Part shown: positions 1 to 6,316 of the stretch, piece after piece | Position numbering within the stretch: position 1 is the stretch's first letter | How the letters are laid out: every line of letters starts with the position of its first letter | Assembly: GCA_027293245.1 (NCBI GenBank) | Contig: JAPUFZ010000056.1 | Location: forward strand, 1-6,316 | Reading direction: 5' to 3' | Source: Gammaproteobacteria bacterium | GTDB lineage: Bacteria; Pseudomonadota; Gammaproteobacteria; GCA-001735895 | DNA: 6,316 nt | Made by a program: the position numbers and the translations under genes | Notes under the pieces: generated by a model | What the model was told of the DNA's origin: nothing | Seen by the model: the letters and a program-made list of their open reading frames with translations, nothing else | Database searches by the model: none

Positions 1-1
1 C

Positions 2-61
2 GACCACGACATGGACCAGGTCACGGTGAGGCCGATTGAGACCAGCCTGGCCTCACCGTGA
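2..61 (+). pseudogene. Probable fragment of a second lolA copy, inverted
   Basis: Read on the plus strand in the frame starting at position 2, this stretch gives DHDMDQVTVRPIETSLA followed by SP and a TGA at 59-61. The segment resembles the LolA core strand that the minus-strand lolA encodes as DVDLDQVTVRP, and it continues in a LolA-like way (RPIETSLAS) where the minus-strand gene does not. I infer it is the middle of a second, slightly different lolA whose 5' part lies left of the window. It loses LolA likeness where it meets the minus-strand gene. It is too short for certainty, and it may be a strain-variant read joined in assembly rather than a true second gene. Confidence 0.4.
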
Positions 62-68
62 CCTGGTC
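14..68. repeat. 20-bp perfect inverted repeat at the lolA junction
   Basis: Positions 14-33 (GACCAGGTCACGGTGAGGCC) are exactly reverse-complementary to 49-68, with a 15-base loop at 34-48. Both arms encode the LolA residues DQVTVR, each in its own direction. Outside the arms the two sides diverge: the left has CACGACATG where the reverse complement of the right has GTCGACCTC. This is therefore not a simple fold-back of one sequence onto itself. It marks a tail-to-tail junction of two lolA-like sequences. Confidence 0.8.
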
Positions 69-434
69 GAGGTCGACATCGTAAATCCAGAGTTCTTCGC
101 CATCGGCAATGATTTGCTGTTCGTATGGCTCTGTATAAATCCAGGAAAACTTACCCGGCCGCTGGATCGCCAGAGTACCGCTGCTTTGCTGCACGATTTT
201 CTTGTCATCGTCGCGCACGGAGTTCTTGAATTCAGCGGTTAAGTTGTCGAGGTTAGCAAGCGCGTCGTTCAGACGCTGTTCCGCAGATTGCGCAAATGCC
301 GGCATGGCCACCAGGCTTAGCAATAAAAGCCCGACCGGGGTCAGATCTTTAGCTCTGACCCCTATCCGAAACATGACCGGGGTCAGATCTTTAGCTCTGA
401 CCCCTACCTGCCTGACAAACGAATACAGATTCAT
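21..434 (-). CDS. lolA: LolA, outer-membrane lipoprotein carrier; C-terminus missing
   Basis: LolA is the periplasmic chaperone that accepts lipoproteins from LolCDE and hands them to LolB. The readable product has 137 residues: a leader, a hydrophobic core (GLLLLSLVAMPAFA, about 35-48) with an AFA/Q signal peptidase I site, then the family N-terminal region with RPGKFSWIYTEPYEQ (about 92-106) and GEELWIYDVDLDQVTVR (about 112-128). After residue 129 the likeness stops, and a TGA inside the inverted repeat ends the frame; about half of the usual mature protein (roughly 180 residues) is absent. I chose the ATG at 434 because an AGGGGG ribosome-binding site lies 7 bases upstream. A longer reading from 518 would run inside ftsK. 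The leader is abnormally long because residues 11-20 and 25-34 (both GVRAKDLTPV) are translated REP copies. The gene follows ftsK, its common neighbour. The identity is secure; whether the truncation is real or an assembly end is not. Confidence 0.8.
   Translation of the reverse strand: MNLYSFVRQVGVRAKDLTPVMFRIGVRAKDLTPVGLLLLSLVAMPAFAQSAEQRLNDALANLDNLTAEFKNSVRDDDKKIVQQSSGTLAIQRPGKFSWIYTEPYEQQIIADGEELWIYDVDLDQVTVRPGWSQSASP
333..364 (-). repeat. REP-like palindrome, copy A, inside lolA
   Basis: A 32-bp unit identical to copy B. Its core at 337-362 is a 9-bp stem, GGGGTCAGA pairing with TCTGACCCC, around an 8-base loop. Read on the minus strand it is preceded by ATAG, close to the GTAG tetranucleotide found 5' of REPs that are mobilised by REP-associated tyrosine transposases (RAYT, IS200-like). 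It is translated in frame as GVRAKDLTPV, LolA residues 25-34. The REP/RAYT assignment is inference from structure only. Confidence 0.8.
375..406 (-). repeat. REP-like palindrome, copy B, inside lolA
   Basis: The second identical 32-bp unit (core 379-404), 42 bp from copy A, with 10 bp (TCCGAAACAT) between the units. The 42-bp period is 14 codons, so both copies stay in the lolA frame and encode the same decapeptide (residues 11-20 here). On the minus strand this copy is preceded by an exact GTAG tetranucleotide, as in canonical REPs. Confidence 0.8.
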
Positions 435-441
435 AAACAAA

Positions 442-448
442 CCCCCTC
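442..448 (-). promoter_or_regulatory. lolA ribosome-binding site overlapping the ftsK stop
   Basis: On the minus strand the sequence reads TAGAGGGGG, then TTTGTTT and ATG. The Shine-Dalgarno-like GAGGGGG begins with the last base of the ftsK TAG (448-450) and sits 7 bases before the lolA ATG at 434. This overlap fixes the lolA start and suggests translational coupling with ftsK. Confidence 0.65.
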
Positions 449-2778
449 TATTCCCCTGGCGGTGGCGGCGCCAGCACTTCCCTGCTGCCATTCGCCTGCA
501 CCATCGAGACCACGCCACTGGTCTCCATTTCCTCGATCATTCGAGCGGCCCGGTTGTAGCCAATTTTGAGTCGGCGCTGAACATAGGATATCGATGCCTT
601 GCGGGTCTCCGTCACCACCGCGACTGCCTCGTCGTACAGTGGGTCGGCTTCCCCACCATTCGAATCCCTGGCCGCTTCGCCGGGTAATACCGGGCTTAGC
701 GATTCTTCGAGTACGTTATCGATGTAGTTCGGTTTACCTGATTTTTTGATCGCTTCGATCACCGCGTGGACTTCATGGTCATCGACGAATGCACCGTGAA
801 TCCTTACCGGCACGCTGGTGCCGGGTGGTAGATAAAGCATATCGCCATGGCCGAGTAGCGTCTCGGCTCCCATCTGGTCAAGAATGGTGCGCGAATCCAC
901 CTTAGAAGATACTTGAAAGGCAATACGTGTCGGAATATTGGATTTGATTAAACCGGTAATAACATCCACCGACGGCCGCTGCGTGGCCAGTAATAAATGC
1001 ACGCCCGAGGCCCTCGCCTTCTGCGCCAGCCGGGCAATGAGTTCCTCTACCTTTTTACCGACCACCATCATCATGTCAGCGAATTCATCGACTACGACAA
1101 CGATATACGGCAGGGTCTCCAGCTCTTCGGGTTCAGCGTCGGGGTTTAACAGCAACTGTTTTTTGTCAAACAGCGGATCCTTAATTGATCTACCGGCTTG
1201 CCGGGCTTCCTTAATCTTGCGGTTATACCCGGAAATATTACGCACACCCAGCGAAGCCATCAGCCGATAACGGCGTTCCATTTCGGCCACGCACCAGCGC
1301 AGCGCGTTGGCGGCTTCCTTCATGTCGGTGACCACCGGTGCGATTAAATGCGGAATGCCCTCGTAAATATTCAGTTCCAGCATCTTAGGGTCGATTAGTA
1401 TCAGGCGTACTTCTTTGGGTGTGGCCTTGTACAGCAGGCTCAGCAGCATGGCATTGATGGCGACGGATTTTCCCGACCCGGTGGTGCCGGCAACCAGTAA
1501 ATGCGGCATTTTGGCCAGGTCGGCGACCACGGCGTTACCACTGATATCCTTACCCAGGGCCAGTGTCAACGGAGAATGCGACTTGTCGAAACTACTCGAA
1601 CGCAGGATTTCGCTTAACACCACCAGTTCACGGTGTTCGTTCGGTATCTCCAGTCCCATCACCGATTTGCCGGGAATTATCTCCACCACACGCACCGCGC
1701 TTACCGACAGAGAGCGAGCCAGGTCCTTGGCCAGGTTACTGATTTGATTCACTTTAACACCCGGCGCCGGCAGTATTTCAAACCGCGTAATCACCGGGCC
1801 CGGGTGCACCGATTCGACCTGGACTTCGATACCGAAGTCCAGCAGTTTCAATTCCAGTTGCTGTGACATGGCCTCGAGTGCCGATTCACTATACCCGGCT
1901 ATCCTTGCTTTTGGATCATCCAGCAGGGCCAGGGGTGGAATCGAATCACGAGCATTATTGTTGGAATGAAACAGCGGGATTTGCTTTTCTTTTTCAACCC
2001 GCCCACTTTGCTCGACCTGCATCACCACCGGCTCAATCTTCACCGGTTTACGTTTTTCCTGCTTCTTTTGTTGAACGCTAAATACCTGCTCACGCTGGGA
2101 GCGATTACGTTGGCCCTCGGCGTGGTCCCTGATCATATGGTAGCGATCGAAAATCGCGTCGATCAGCAGCAGCGTATATTTACCGATATTGTCAGCCACG
2201 GCGAGCCAGGAAATCCCTGAGAACAGGGTCAGACCGGCAAGAAACAGCGCCAGATGCAATACCGTGGCACCGAGAAAACCGAGTCCCTGGGAGAAATAGT
2301 TGCCGGTGATCTGTCCGAGTATGCCACCGGCGTCCGCCGGCATCGCACCCGGGTCGACGCCAAAATTCAAACTCGATAAAGCGCAGCCGGAAATCAACGT
2401 GATGACGAAACCACTCCAGCGTATCACCAGCAACTGATAACGTTCTTCGGCGCTGGCGTTGCGGGTCCTGACCAGGATGACGCCATTGTAATAAATCATG
2501 ATCGGTAACAGGAAGGCCAGAAAGCCGAACAGGTAAAAGGATAAATCGGCTATCCAGGCACCGGCAACACCAGCATAATTATGGATATCGCCGTTACTGC
2601 CACTATGCGACCAGGCCGCGTCCTGGGCATCGTAGCTATACAGTGCGACCAGGATATAGGTGGCCACCGCAAACGATATCAGCATGCCTGCTTCGCGTAA
2701 GCGCTGGTTCATGTGTTCGGCGAATATCAGTTTTTGATCCTGAGTACCCGGCCTCGATTTTATTTTTGCCTGAGCCAC
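448..2778 (-). CDS. ftsK: DNA translocase FtsK
   Basis: FtsK is a septal membrane ATPase that pumps DNA toward dif, activates XerCD recombination there, and joins the divisome through its N-terminal membrane domain. The 776-residue product shows hydrophobic segments at about 32-49, 70-103, 115-137 and 165-195 (the usual four-helix membrane domain). A short charged linker follows (about 215-275), much shorter than the long linker of E. coli FtsK. The motor domain has Walker A GTTGSGKS (431-438), Walker B VVVDEFAD (561-568) and the conserved [20 protein letters not shown] stretch (595-614). A winged-helix gamma domain for KOPS recognition ends the protein (from about 711, [11 protein letters not shown], with [18 protein letters not shown]). 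The GTG start at 2778 is the furthest available, since an in-frame TAG lies 18 bases upstream. It gives the MAQAK start common in the family, but no good Shine-Dalgarno precedes it. An internal ATG at 2712 is a less likely alternative. The gene is divergent from trxB and followed 13 bp later by lolA. No key residue is missing. Confidence 0.97.
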   Translation of the reverse strand: MAQAKIKSRPGTQDQKLIFAEHMNQRLREAGMLISFAVATYILVALYSYDAQDAAWSHSGSNGDIHNYAGVAGAWIADLSFYLFGFLAFLLPIMIYYNGVILVRTRNASAEERYQLLVIRWSGFVITLISGCALSSLNFGVDPGAMPADAGGILGQITGNYFSQGLGFLGATVLHLALFLAGLTLFSGISWLAVADNIGKYTLLLIDAIFDRYHMIRDHAEGQRNRSQREQVFSVQQKKQEKRKPVKIEPVVMQVEQSGRVEKEKQIPLFHSNNNARDSIPPLALLDDPKARIAGYSESALEAMSQQLELKLLDFGIEVQVESVHPGPVITRFEILPAPGVKVNQISNLAKDLARSLSVSAVRVVEIIPGKSVMGLEIPNEHRELVVLSEILRSSSFDKSHSPLTLALGKDISGNAVVADLAKMPHLLVAGTTGSGKSVAINAMLLSLLYKATPKEVRLILIDPKMLELNIYEGIPHLIAPVVTDMKEAANALRWCVAEMERRYRLMASLGVRNISGYNRKIKEARQAGRSIKDPLFDKKQLLLNPDAEPEELETLPYIVVVVDEFADMMMVVGKKVEELIARLAQKARASGVHLLLATQRPSVDVITGLIKSNIPTRIAFQVSSKVDSRTILDQMGAETLLGHGDMLYLPPGTSVPVRIHGAFVDDHEVHAVIEAIKKSGKPNYIDNVLEESLSPVLPGEAARDSNGGEADPLYDEAVAVVTETRKASISYVQRRLKIGYNRAARMIEEMETSGVVSMVQANGSREVLAPPPPGE

Positions 2779-2907
2779 TAAAATACATCGTGAAAACTAA
2801 TCCACCCTTTCTACATGATTAGGCAGTTAATCAACCAGATACAATATGAATCTATGAACTATTCACTCCAGTCCCTTCACCCCGGTCCGTTTCGCCATGC
2901 CTCATCC

Positions 2908-2969
2908 CGTCATACCCCCCAACCCCCGTCATGCCGGCCCCCGAGCCCCGTCATGCCGGCCCCCGAGCC
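2908..2969 (+). repeat. Tandem GTCATGCC-type repeat units
   Basis: Two 24-base identical units (2924-2947 and 2946-2969, period 22) start CCCCGTCATGCC and continue through GGCCCCCGAGCC. A third, degenerate unit (CGTCATACCCCCC) starts at 2908. The CGTCAT starts are 19 and 22 bases apart. The units differ in sequence from the GGGGTCAGA palindromes elsewhere in the window, so two repeat families coexist here. Confidence 0.8.
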
Positions 2970-3045
2970 GGTATCCATTAAAATCGAAGCCAGCATTACT
3001 TCAAGTGGTTCTGCCTGGTGGATACCGGGTCGAGCCTGCATGACG
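2949..3045. repeat. Long imperfect inverted repeat, REP/BIME-like
   Basis: The arm at 2949-2977, from CGTCATGCC to CCGGTATCCA, pairs imperfectly with 3019-3045, from TGGATACCGGG to GCATGACG. About 41 bases (2978-3018) lie between them. The outer CGTCATG/CATGACG and inner CCGGTATCCA/TGGATACCGG blocks pair well, while the middle has mismatches and a size difference. Paired units ending in GTCATGCC and TGGATACC are a common intergenic repeat style in proteobacteria. The assignment to any named family is inference. Confidence 0.75.
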
Positions 3046-3098
3046 ATATGGGCGGTAGCGAACTTGAAAACAGCCTGTTCGCTCCCACCTACTAATAG

Positions 3099-4139
<1,041 letters not shown>

Positions 4140-4151
4140 CCCATATATTGC

Positions 4152-5309
4152 ATGAAGGTCATAGTCAGTCACAGCCTGGCAGAAGTCGATGCATCGCACT
4201 GGGACCTGCTGGGCGAGTCGAACTATCCTTTCAGCAAGCATGCTTTTGTATATGGCCTCGAACAGCATAACTGCCTCGAGCCATTTGGCTGGCACCCGGT
4301 CTATTTCACAATTTACCAGGGCAACACATTAGCGGCCGCTCTGCCCTGCTATATCAAGACTAATTCTTATGGCGAGCTGGTTTTTGACAACGCCTGGGCT
4401 CAGGCTTATGAACGCAGTGGACTGGACTATTATCCGAAGCTGGTAACCGCCATACCCTACACGCCGGCGACAGGCGAACGATTCTTAATCAATCGAACAC
4501 TGCTCACCGATGAGGCTAGCCGTCAGGACTGTCGCCAGCTACTGTGCCGCGCGGTGATCACATTTTGTGAAAAACATCGTCTGAGTTCCTGGCATATCCT
4601 GTTCACGCGCGAATCTATTCTAAGATCGCTCGATAACCAGGCGATTATGCTGCGATCCGATATTCAGTTTCACTGGCAAAATGCACAGTACCGGGACTTT
4701 GACGACTTTCTCGGCGCTCTAAGTTCACGCAAGCGCAAAAACATACGCAAGGAACGACGTTGCGCCCATGCGCATGGCTTTGATATCACCATGCAGGCGG
4801 GCGACCACATCGAGGCGAAAGACTGGCGCAGAATTCATCAATTGTACGCCGGCATATACGAGCGCAAATACGGCATGGCGACCCTGAGCCCGGAATTTTT
4901 TCAGCATCTTGGCGATACTTTAAAAAACCAGGTGCTGGCCGTTCTGGTTCGCGACCAGGGTGAAATAATCGCAACCTCGTTGTTTTTTCGAAGCGATACG
5001 CATTTATACGGGCGTGTCTGGGGCTGTGAAAGCTTCGCGCGTGATTTGCATTTCGAGTGTTGTTATTACCAGGGCATAGAATACTGTATCGCCAATCAAC
5101 TCGAATGGTTCGACCCAGGCGCCCAGGGCCCACACAAGCTAAGCCGCGGATTTCTGCCGCGCAAAACCTGGTCCGGTCACTGGATTGCCCAGATCGAATT
5201 TCGTCGGGCGATTGCCGGTTTTCTGAAACAGGAGCTACAGTATATAGAGGACTATCAGGCGCAATTGATGCAGCATTCTCCTTATCGCAAGACCGAGAAT
5301 GATAAATGA
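4152..5309 (+). CDS. COG3146/DUF482 family N-acyltransferase (FemAB/GNAT-like)
   Basis: The 385-residue product has the layout of the DUF482 family (PF04339, COG3146), annotated as predicted N-acyltransferases of the GNAT/FemAB fold. Its substrate is not established; database names mentioning peptidoglycan are speculative. Recognisable conserved stretches are PFSKHAFVYGLE (26-37), ALPCYIKTNSYGELVFDNAW (63-82), YYPKLVTAIPYTPATGERFL (93-112), a basic SSRKRKNIRKERR (191-203), HFECCYYQGIEYCI (300-313) and DPGAQGPHKLSRGFLP (321-336). The length is normal for the family. There is no signal peptide or membrane segment, so I expect it in the cytosol. The start has no clear Shine-Dalgarno; the nearest G-rich stretch is at the trxB end, about 16 bases away, so expression may rely on coupling to trxB. 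In related bacteria this family is often seen beside trxB and aat. The family call is firm; the function is unknown. Confidence 0.88.
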   Translation: MKVIVSHSLAEVDASHWDLLGESNYPFSKHAFVYGLEQHNCLEPFGWHPVYFTIYQGNTLAAALPCYIKTNSYGELVFDNAWAQAYERSGLDYYPKLVTAIPYTPATGERFLINRTLLTDEASRQDCRQLLCRAVITFCEKHRLSSWHILFTRESILRSLDNQAIMLRSDIQFHWQNAQYRDFDDFLGALSSRKRKNIRKERRCAHAHGFDITMQAGDHIEAKDWRRIHQLYAGIYERKYGMATLSPEFFQHLGDTLKNQVLAVLVRDQGEIIATSLFFRSDTHLYGRVWGCESFARDLHFECCYYQGIEYCIANQLEWFDPGAQGPHKLSRGFLPRKTWSGHWIAQIEFRRAIAGFLKQELQYIEDYQAQLMQHSPYRKTENDK

Positions 5310-5327
5310 GCCACAAAAGCCAGATTC

Positions 5328-5356
5328 TTAGAGTAATAAATTAGATTAACTATATT
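5328..5356 (+). promoter_or_regulatory. Weak candidate promoter for aat
   Basis: TATATT (5351-5356) matches the -10 consensus at five of six positions and lies 17 bases after TTAGAG (5328-5333), which matches the -35 poorly. It falls in a 98-bp gap that is much richer in A and T than the flanking genes. That fits a promoter region and argues that aat is not simply read through from the acyltransferase gene. No Shine-Dalgarno is visible before the aat ATG. Confidence 0.3.
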
Positions 5357-5365
5357 TTATAACCA

Positions 5366-5381
5366 TATGTTAATTAACATA
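5366..5381. promoter_or_regulatory. 16-bp perfect palindrome upstream of aat
   Basis: TATGTTAATTAACATA is its own reverse complement over 16 bases and sits 26 bases before the aat ATG, just downstream of the candidate -10. A symmetric AT-rich site in this position could be an operator for a dimeric regulator. Because the region is AT-rich, part of the symmetry could be chance. I do not recognise a specific regulator consensus. Confidence 0.4.
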
Positions 5382-5407
5382 ATTATCCCAAGTAAACTAC
5401 TTTAATA

Positions 5408-6055
5408 ATGATTCCCTGGCTCGACTCAAGCGATCCACCCTACTTTCCGGATACCGCCATGGTCCTGGATGAACCCAGGGGCTTGCTTGCCGCCGGCGGA
5501 AAACTAAGTGTCGACTGGTTACTGGTCGCCTATCGGCAGGGTATTTTCCCCTGGTTCAGTGAAAACGAACCGATCCTCTGGTGGTCACCTGCGCCGCGAA
5601 CCGTGCTGTTACCGGTAAACTTTCATAGCAGTAAAAGCCTGAATAAATTGTGCCGACAGAACCGGTATCGAATCACTCAGAACCAGGCCTTCGAAACCGT
5701 TATTCGAGATTGTGCGGCACCACGAGAAGACCAGCCCGGTACCTGGATTATCGAAGCAATGGTCGAAGCCTATATCGATATGCATCGGGCAGGGTTTGCC
5801 AGCTCGATCGAATGCTGGGATGCCGAAGACTAATTGGTCGGAGGTCTGTATGGAATTACTCTCGGCCGGGTTTTCTTTGGAGAATCGATGTTCAGCCGGG
5901 TAGCCAATGCATCCAAGCTCTGCCTGAAATTTGCAATAGATTCAGGTTCTTATGAAATGATCGACTGCCAGTTACCGACCCCACACCTGACCTCACTGGG
6001 CGCAATAGAAATGAACCGGGACGACTTTGAATCGATGCTGAATCAACACACCTAG
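5408..6055 (+). pseudogene. aat: Leucyl/phenylalanyl-tRNA-protein transferase, interrupted by an in-frame TAA
   Basis: Aat transfers Leu or Phe from tRNA to proteins with N-terminal Arg or Lys, marking them for ClpS/ClpAP. The reading frame spans 215 codons plus a TAG stop, with family motifs GIFPWFS (45-51), WWSPAPR (58-64), GTWI (111-114), LVGGLYG (143-149), FFGESMFSR (156-164) and MIDCQ (184-188). Codon 142 (5831-5833) is TAA. The frame is the same on both sides, so this is a substitution, not a frameshift. E. coli Aat reads WREDELVGG where this reads WDAED-stop-LVGG, so the lost codon aligns with Glu and a single G-to-T change of GAA would explain it. The 141-residue product would lack the GES and DCQ regions that form the active site. 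Nothing else has decayed, so the mutation is recent, a sequencing error, or strain-specific. The frame could restart at TTG 5834, but without a sensible product. The usual partner gene for arginyltransferase (bpt/ate) does not follow. Confidence 0.85.
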
Positions 6056-6063
6056 ACTCGACC

Positions 6064-6089
6064 GGGGTCAGACCTTCAGCTCTGACCCC
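6064..6089 (-). repeat. REP-like palindrome, copy C, just after aat
   Basis: Same 9-bp stem as copies A and B (GGGGTCAGA with TCTGACCCC), but the 8-base loop reads CCTTCAGC rather than TCTTTAGC. The preceding GACC is shared with copies A and B. It begins 8 bases after the aat TAG, the typical 3'-flank position of REPs, where the hairpin could protect or help end the aat transcript. There is no T-run, so I do not call it an intrinsic terminator. Confidence 0.8.
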
Positions 6090-6103
6090 ACACACTATCG
6101 ATC

Positions 6104-6129
6104 GAAGTCAAGCCTTCAGCTCTGACCCC
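6104..6129 (-). repeat. REP-like palindrome, copy D, degenerate
   Basis: A fourth copy, 40 bp after copy C and in the same orientation. It shares the right half with copy C (CCTTCAGCTCTGACCCC), while the left arm reads GAAGTCAAG instead of GGGGTCAGA. On the minus strand three of the changes still allow G-T (G-U) pairing, whereas on the plus strand they would be A-C mismatches. It is preceded on the minus strand by TTAG, near the GTAG consensus. Confidence 0.7.
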
Positions 6130-6190
6130 TAACACATAACCCAACACTCATGATAAAGTACCAACCCCCACCAAACAAAATAACAAAAAA

Positions 6191-6316
6191 ATGGACTGGA
6201 TCTACCTCTCAATCGTCACCCTGCTAGCCGCAACCATCCAGTCAGCAACCGCAATCGGCTTCGGCCTGATCGCAGTCCCGGTGATCCTGTTAATCCTCAA
6301 TTCATCTGACGCGATC
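6191..6316 (+). CDS. TauE/SafE-family membrane transporter, N-terminal part
   Basis: The first 42 codons of a protein that continues beyond the window. The product begins MDWIYLSIVTLLAATIQSAT and then has the glycine-rich GFGLIAVPVILLIL (23-36). The combination of an N-terminal hydrophobic helix (about 4-21) and this loop/helix is characteristic of the TauE/SafE family (PF01925), inner-membrane proteins proposed to export sulfite, sulfonates or other organic anions. The substrate cannot be told from this fragment. The ATG follows an A-rich stretch (ATAACAAAAAA) with no Shine-Dalgarno, so the start is probable rather than proven. It lies 135 bp after aat, beyond the two REP copies, and is likely a separate transcription unit. 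Confidence 0.75.
   Translation, partial: MDWIYLSIVTLLAATIQSATAIGFGLIAVPVILLILNSSDAI

Noticed and set aside
435..518. Longer lolA start at 518
   Set aside because: The added residues are out-of-frame ftsK sequence (tryptophan- and arginine-rich), and the ATG at 434 has a well-placed ribosome-binding site.
2924..2969. CRISPR array
   Set aside because: Only two contiguous units with no spacers between them, in a GC-rich repeat style typical of REP elements.
4786..5316. 176-codon minus-strand open frame opposite the acyltransferase gene
   Set aside because: It is antisense to a conserved family protein, with arginine- and proline-rich shadow-type composition.
5831..5833. TAA reassigned to an amino acid in this organism
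   Set aside because: No complete gene in the window ends in TAA, which first suggested reassignment. But ftsK, trxB and the acyltransferase contain no in-frame TAA across about 1,480 codons, so TAA is not a used sense codon.
5850..5903. Reinitiation at the ATG at 5850, preceded by a good GGAGG
   Set aside because: It is out of frame with aat and reaches a stop after 17 codons, so it cannot restore the C-terminal half.
6064..6129. Rho-independent terminator for aat
   Set aside because: The hairpins are strong but no T-run follows on the plus strand, and the same element occurs inside lolA, so it is better called a repeat.

Overview
The window reads as ordinary chromosome of a gammaproteobacterium, probably an uncultured one. 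The evidence is the gene set and order (ftsK directly followed by lolA, a divergent trxB, then an N-acyltransferase gene and aat) together with the character of the proteins. I could not assign a genus. The REP-like palindromes scattered through it show a genome with active or formerly active repeat expansion.

Layout. Positions 1-80 are an unusual inverted junction: the 3' side of lolA on the minus strand runs into what looks like a piece of a second, non-identical lolA on the plus strand. Positions 21-434 (minus) are the surviving N-terminal part of lolA. Its signal-peptide region carries two in-frame copies of a REP-like palindrome. Positions 448-2778 (minus) are a complete ftsK (776 codons, GTG start). 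Positions 2779-3179 are a 401-bp divergent intergenic region holding a second, unrelated family of GTCATGCC-type repeats and a likely trxB promoter. Then, on the plus strand: trxB (3180-4139), a COG3146/DUF482-type N-acyltransferase (4152-5309) 12 bp behind it, a 98-bp AT-rich gap with a 16-bp perfect palindrome, aat (5408-6055) broken by an in-frame TAA, two more copies of the first REP family (6064-6129), and the first 42 codons of a TauE/SafE-type membrane protein running off the window end.

How the genes relate. FtsK (division and chromosome segregation) and LolA (periplasmic lipoprotein carrier) form a probable two-gene transcription unit in which the lolA ribosome-binding site overlaps the ftsK stop codon. 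TrxB (cytosolic thiol redox) and the acyltransferase are probably co-transcribed. Aat (leucyl/phenylalanyl-tRNA-protein transferase of the N-degron pathway) has its own AT-rich upstream region and, as read, would give a product lacking the catalytic C-terminal half.

I found no defence system, CRISPR array, RNA gene, integrase or complete mobile element. The points most worth attention are the REP insertions translated inside the LolA signal peptide, the nonsense codon in aat, and the lolA/lolA inverted junction, which may be an assembly artefact.
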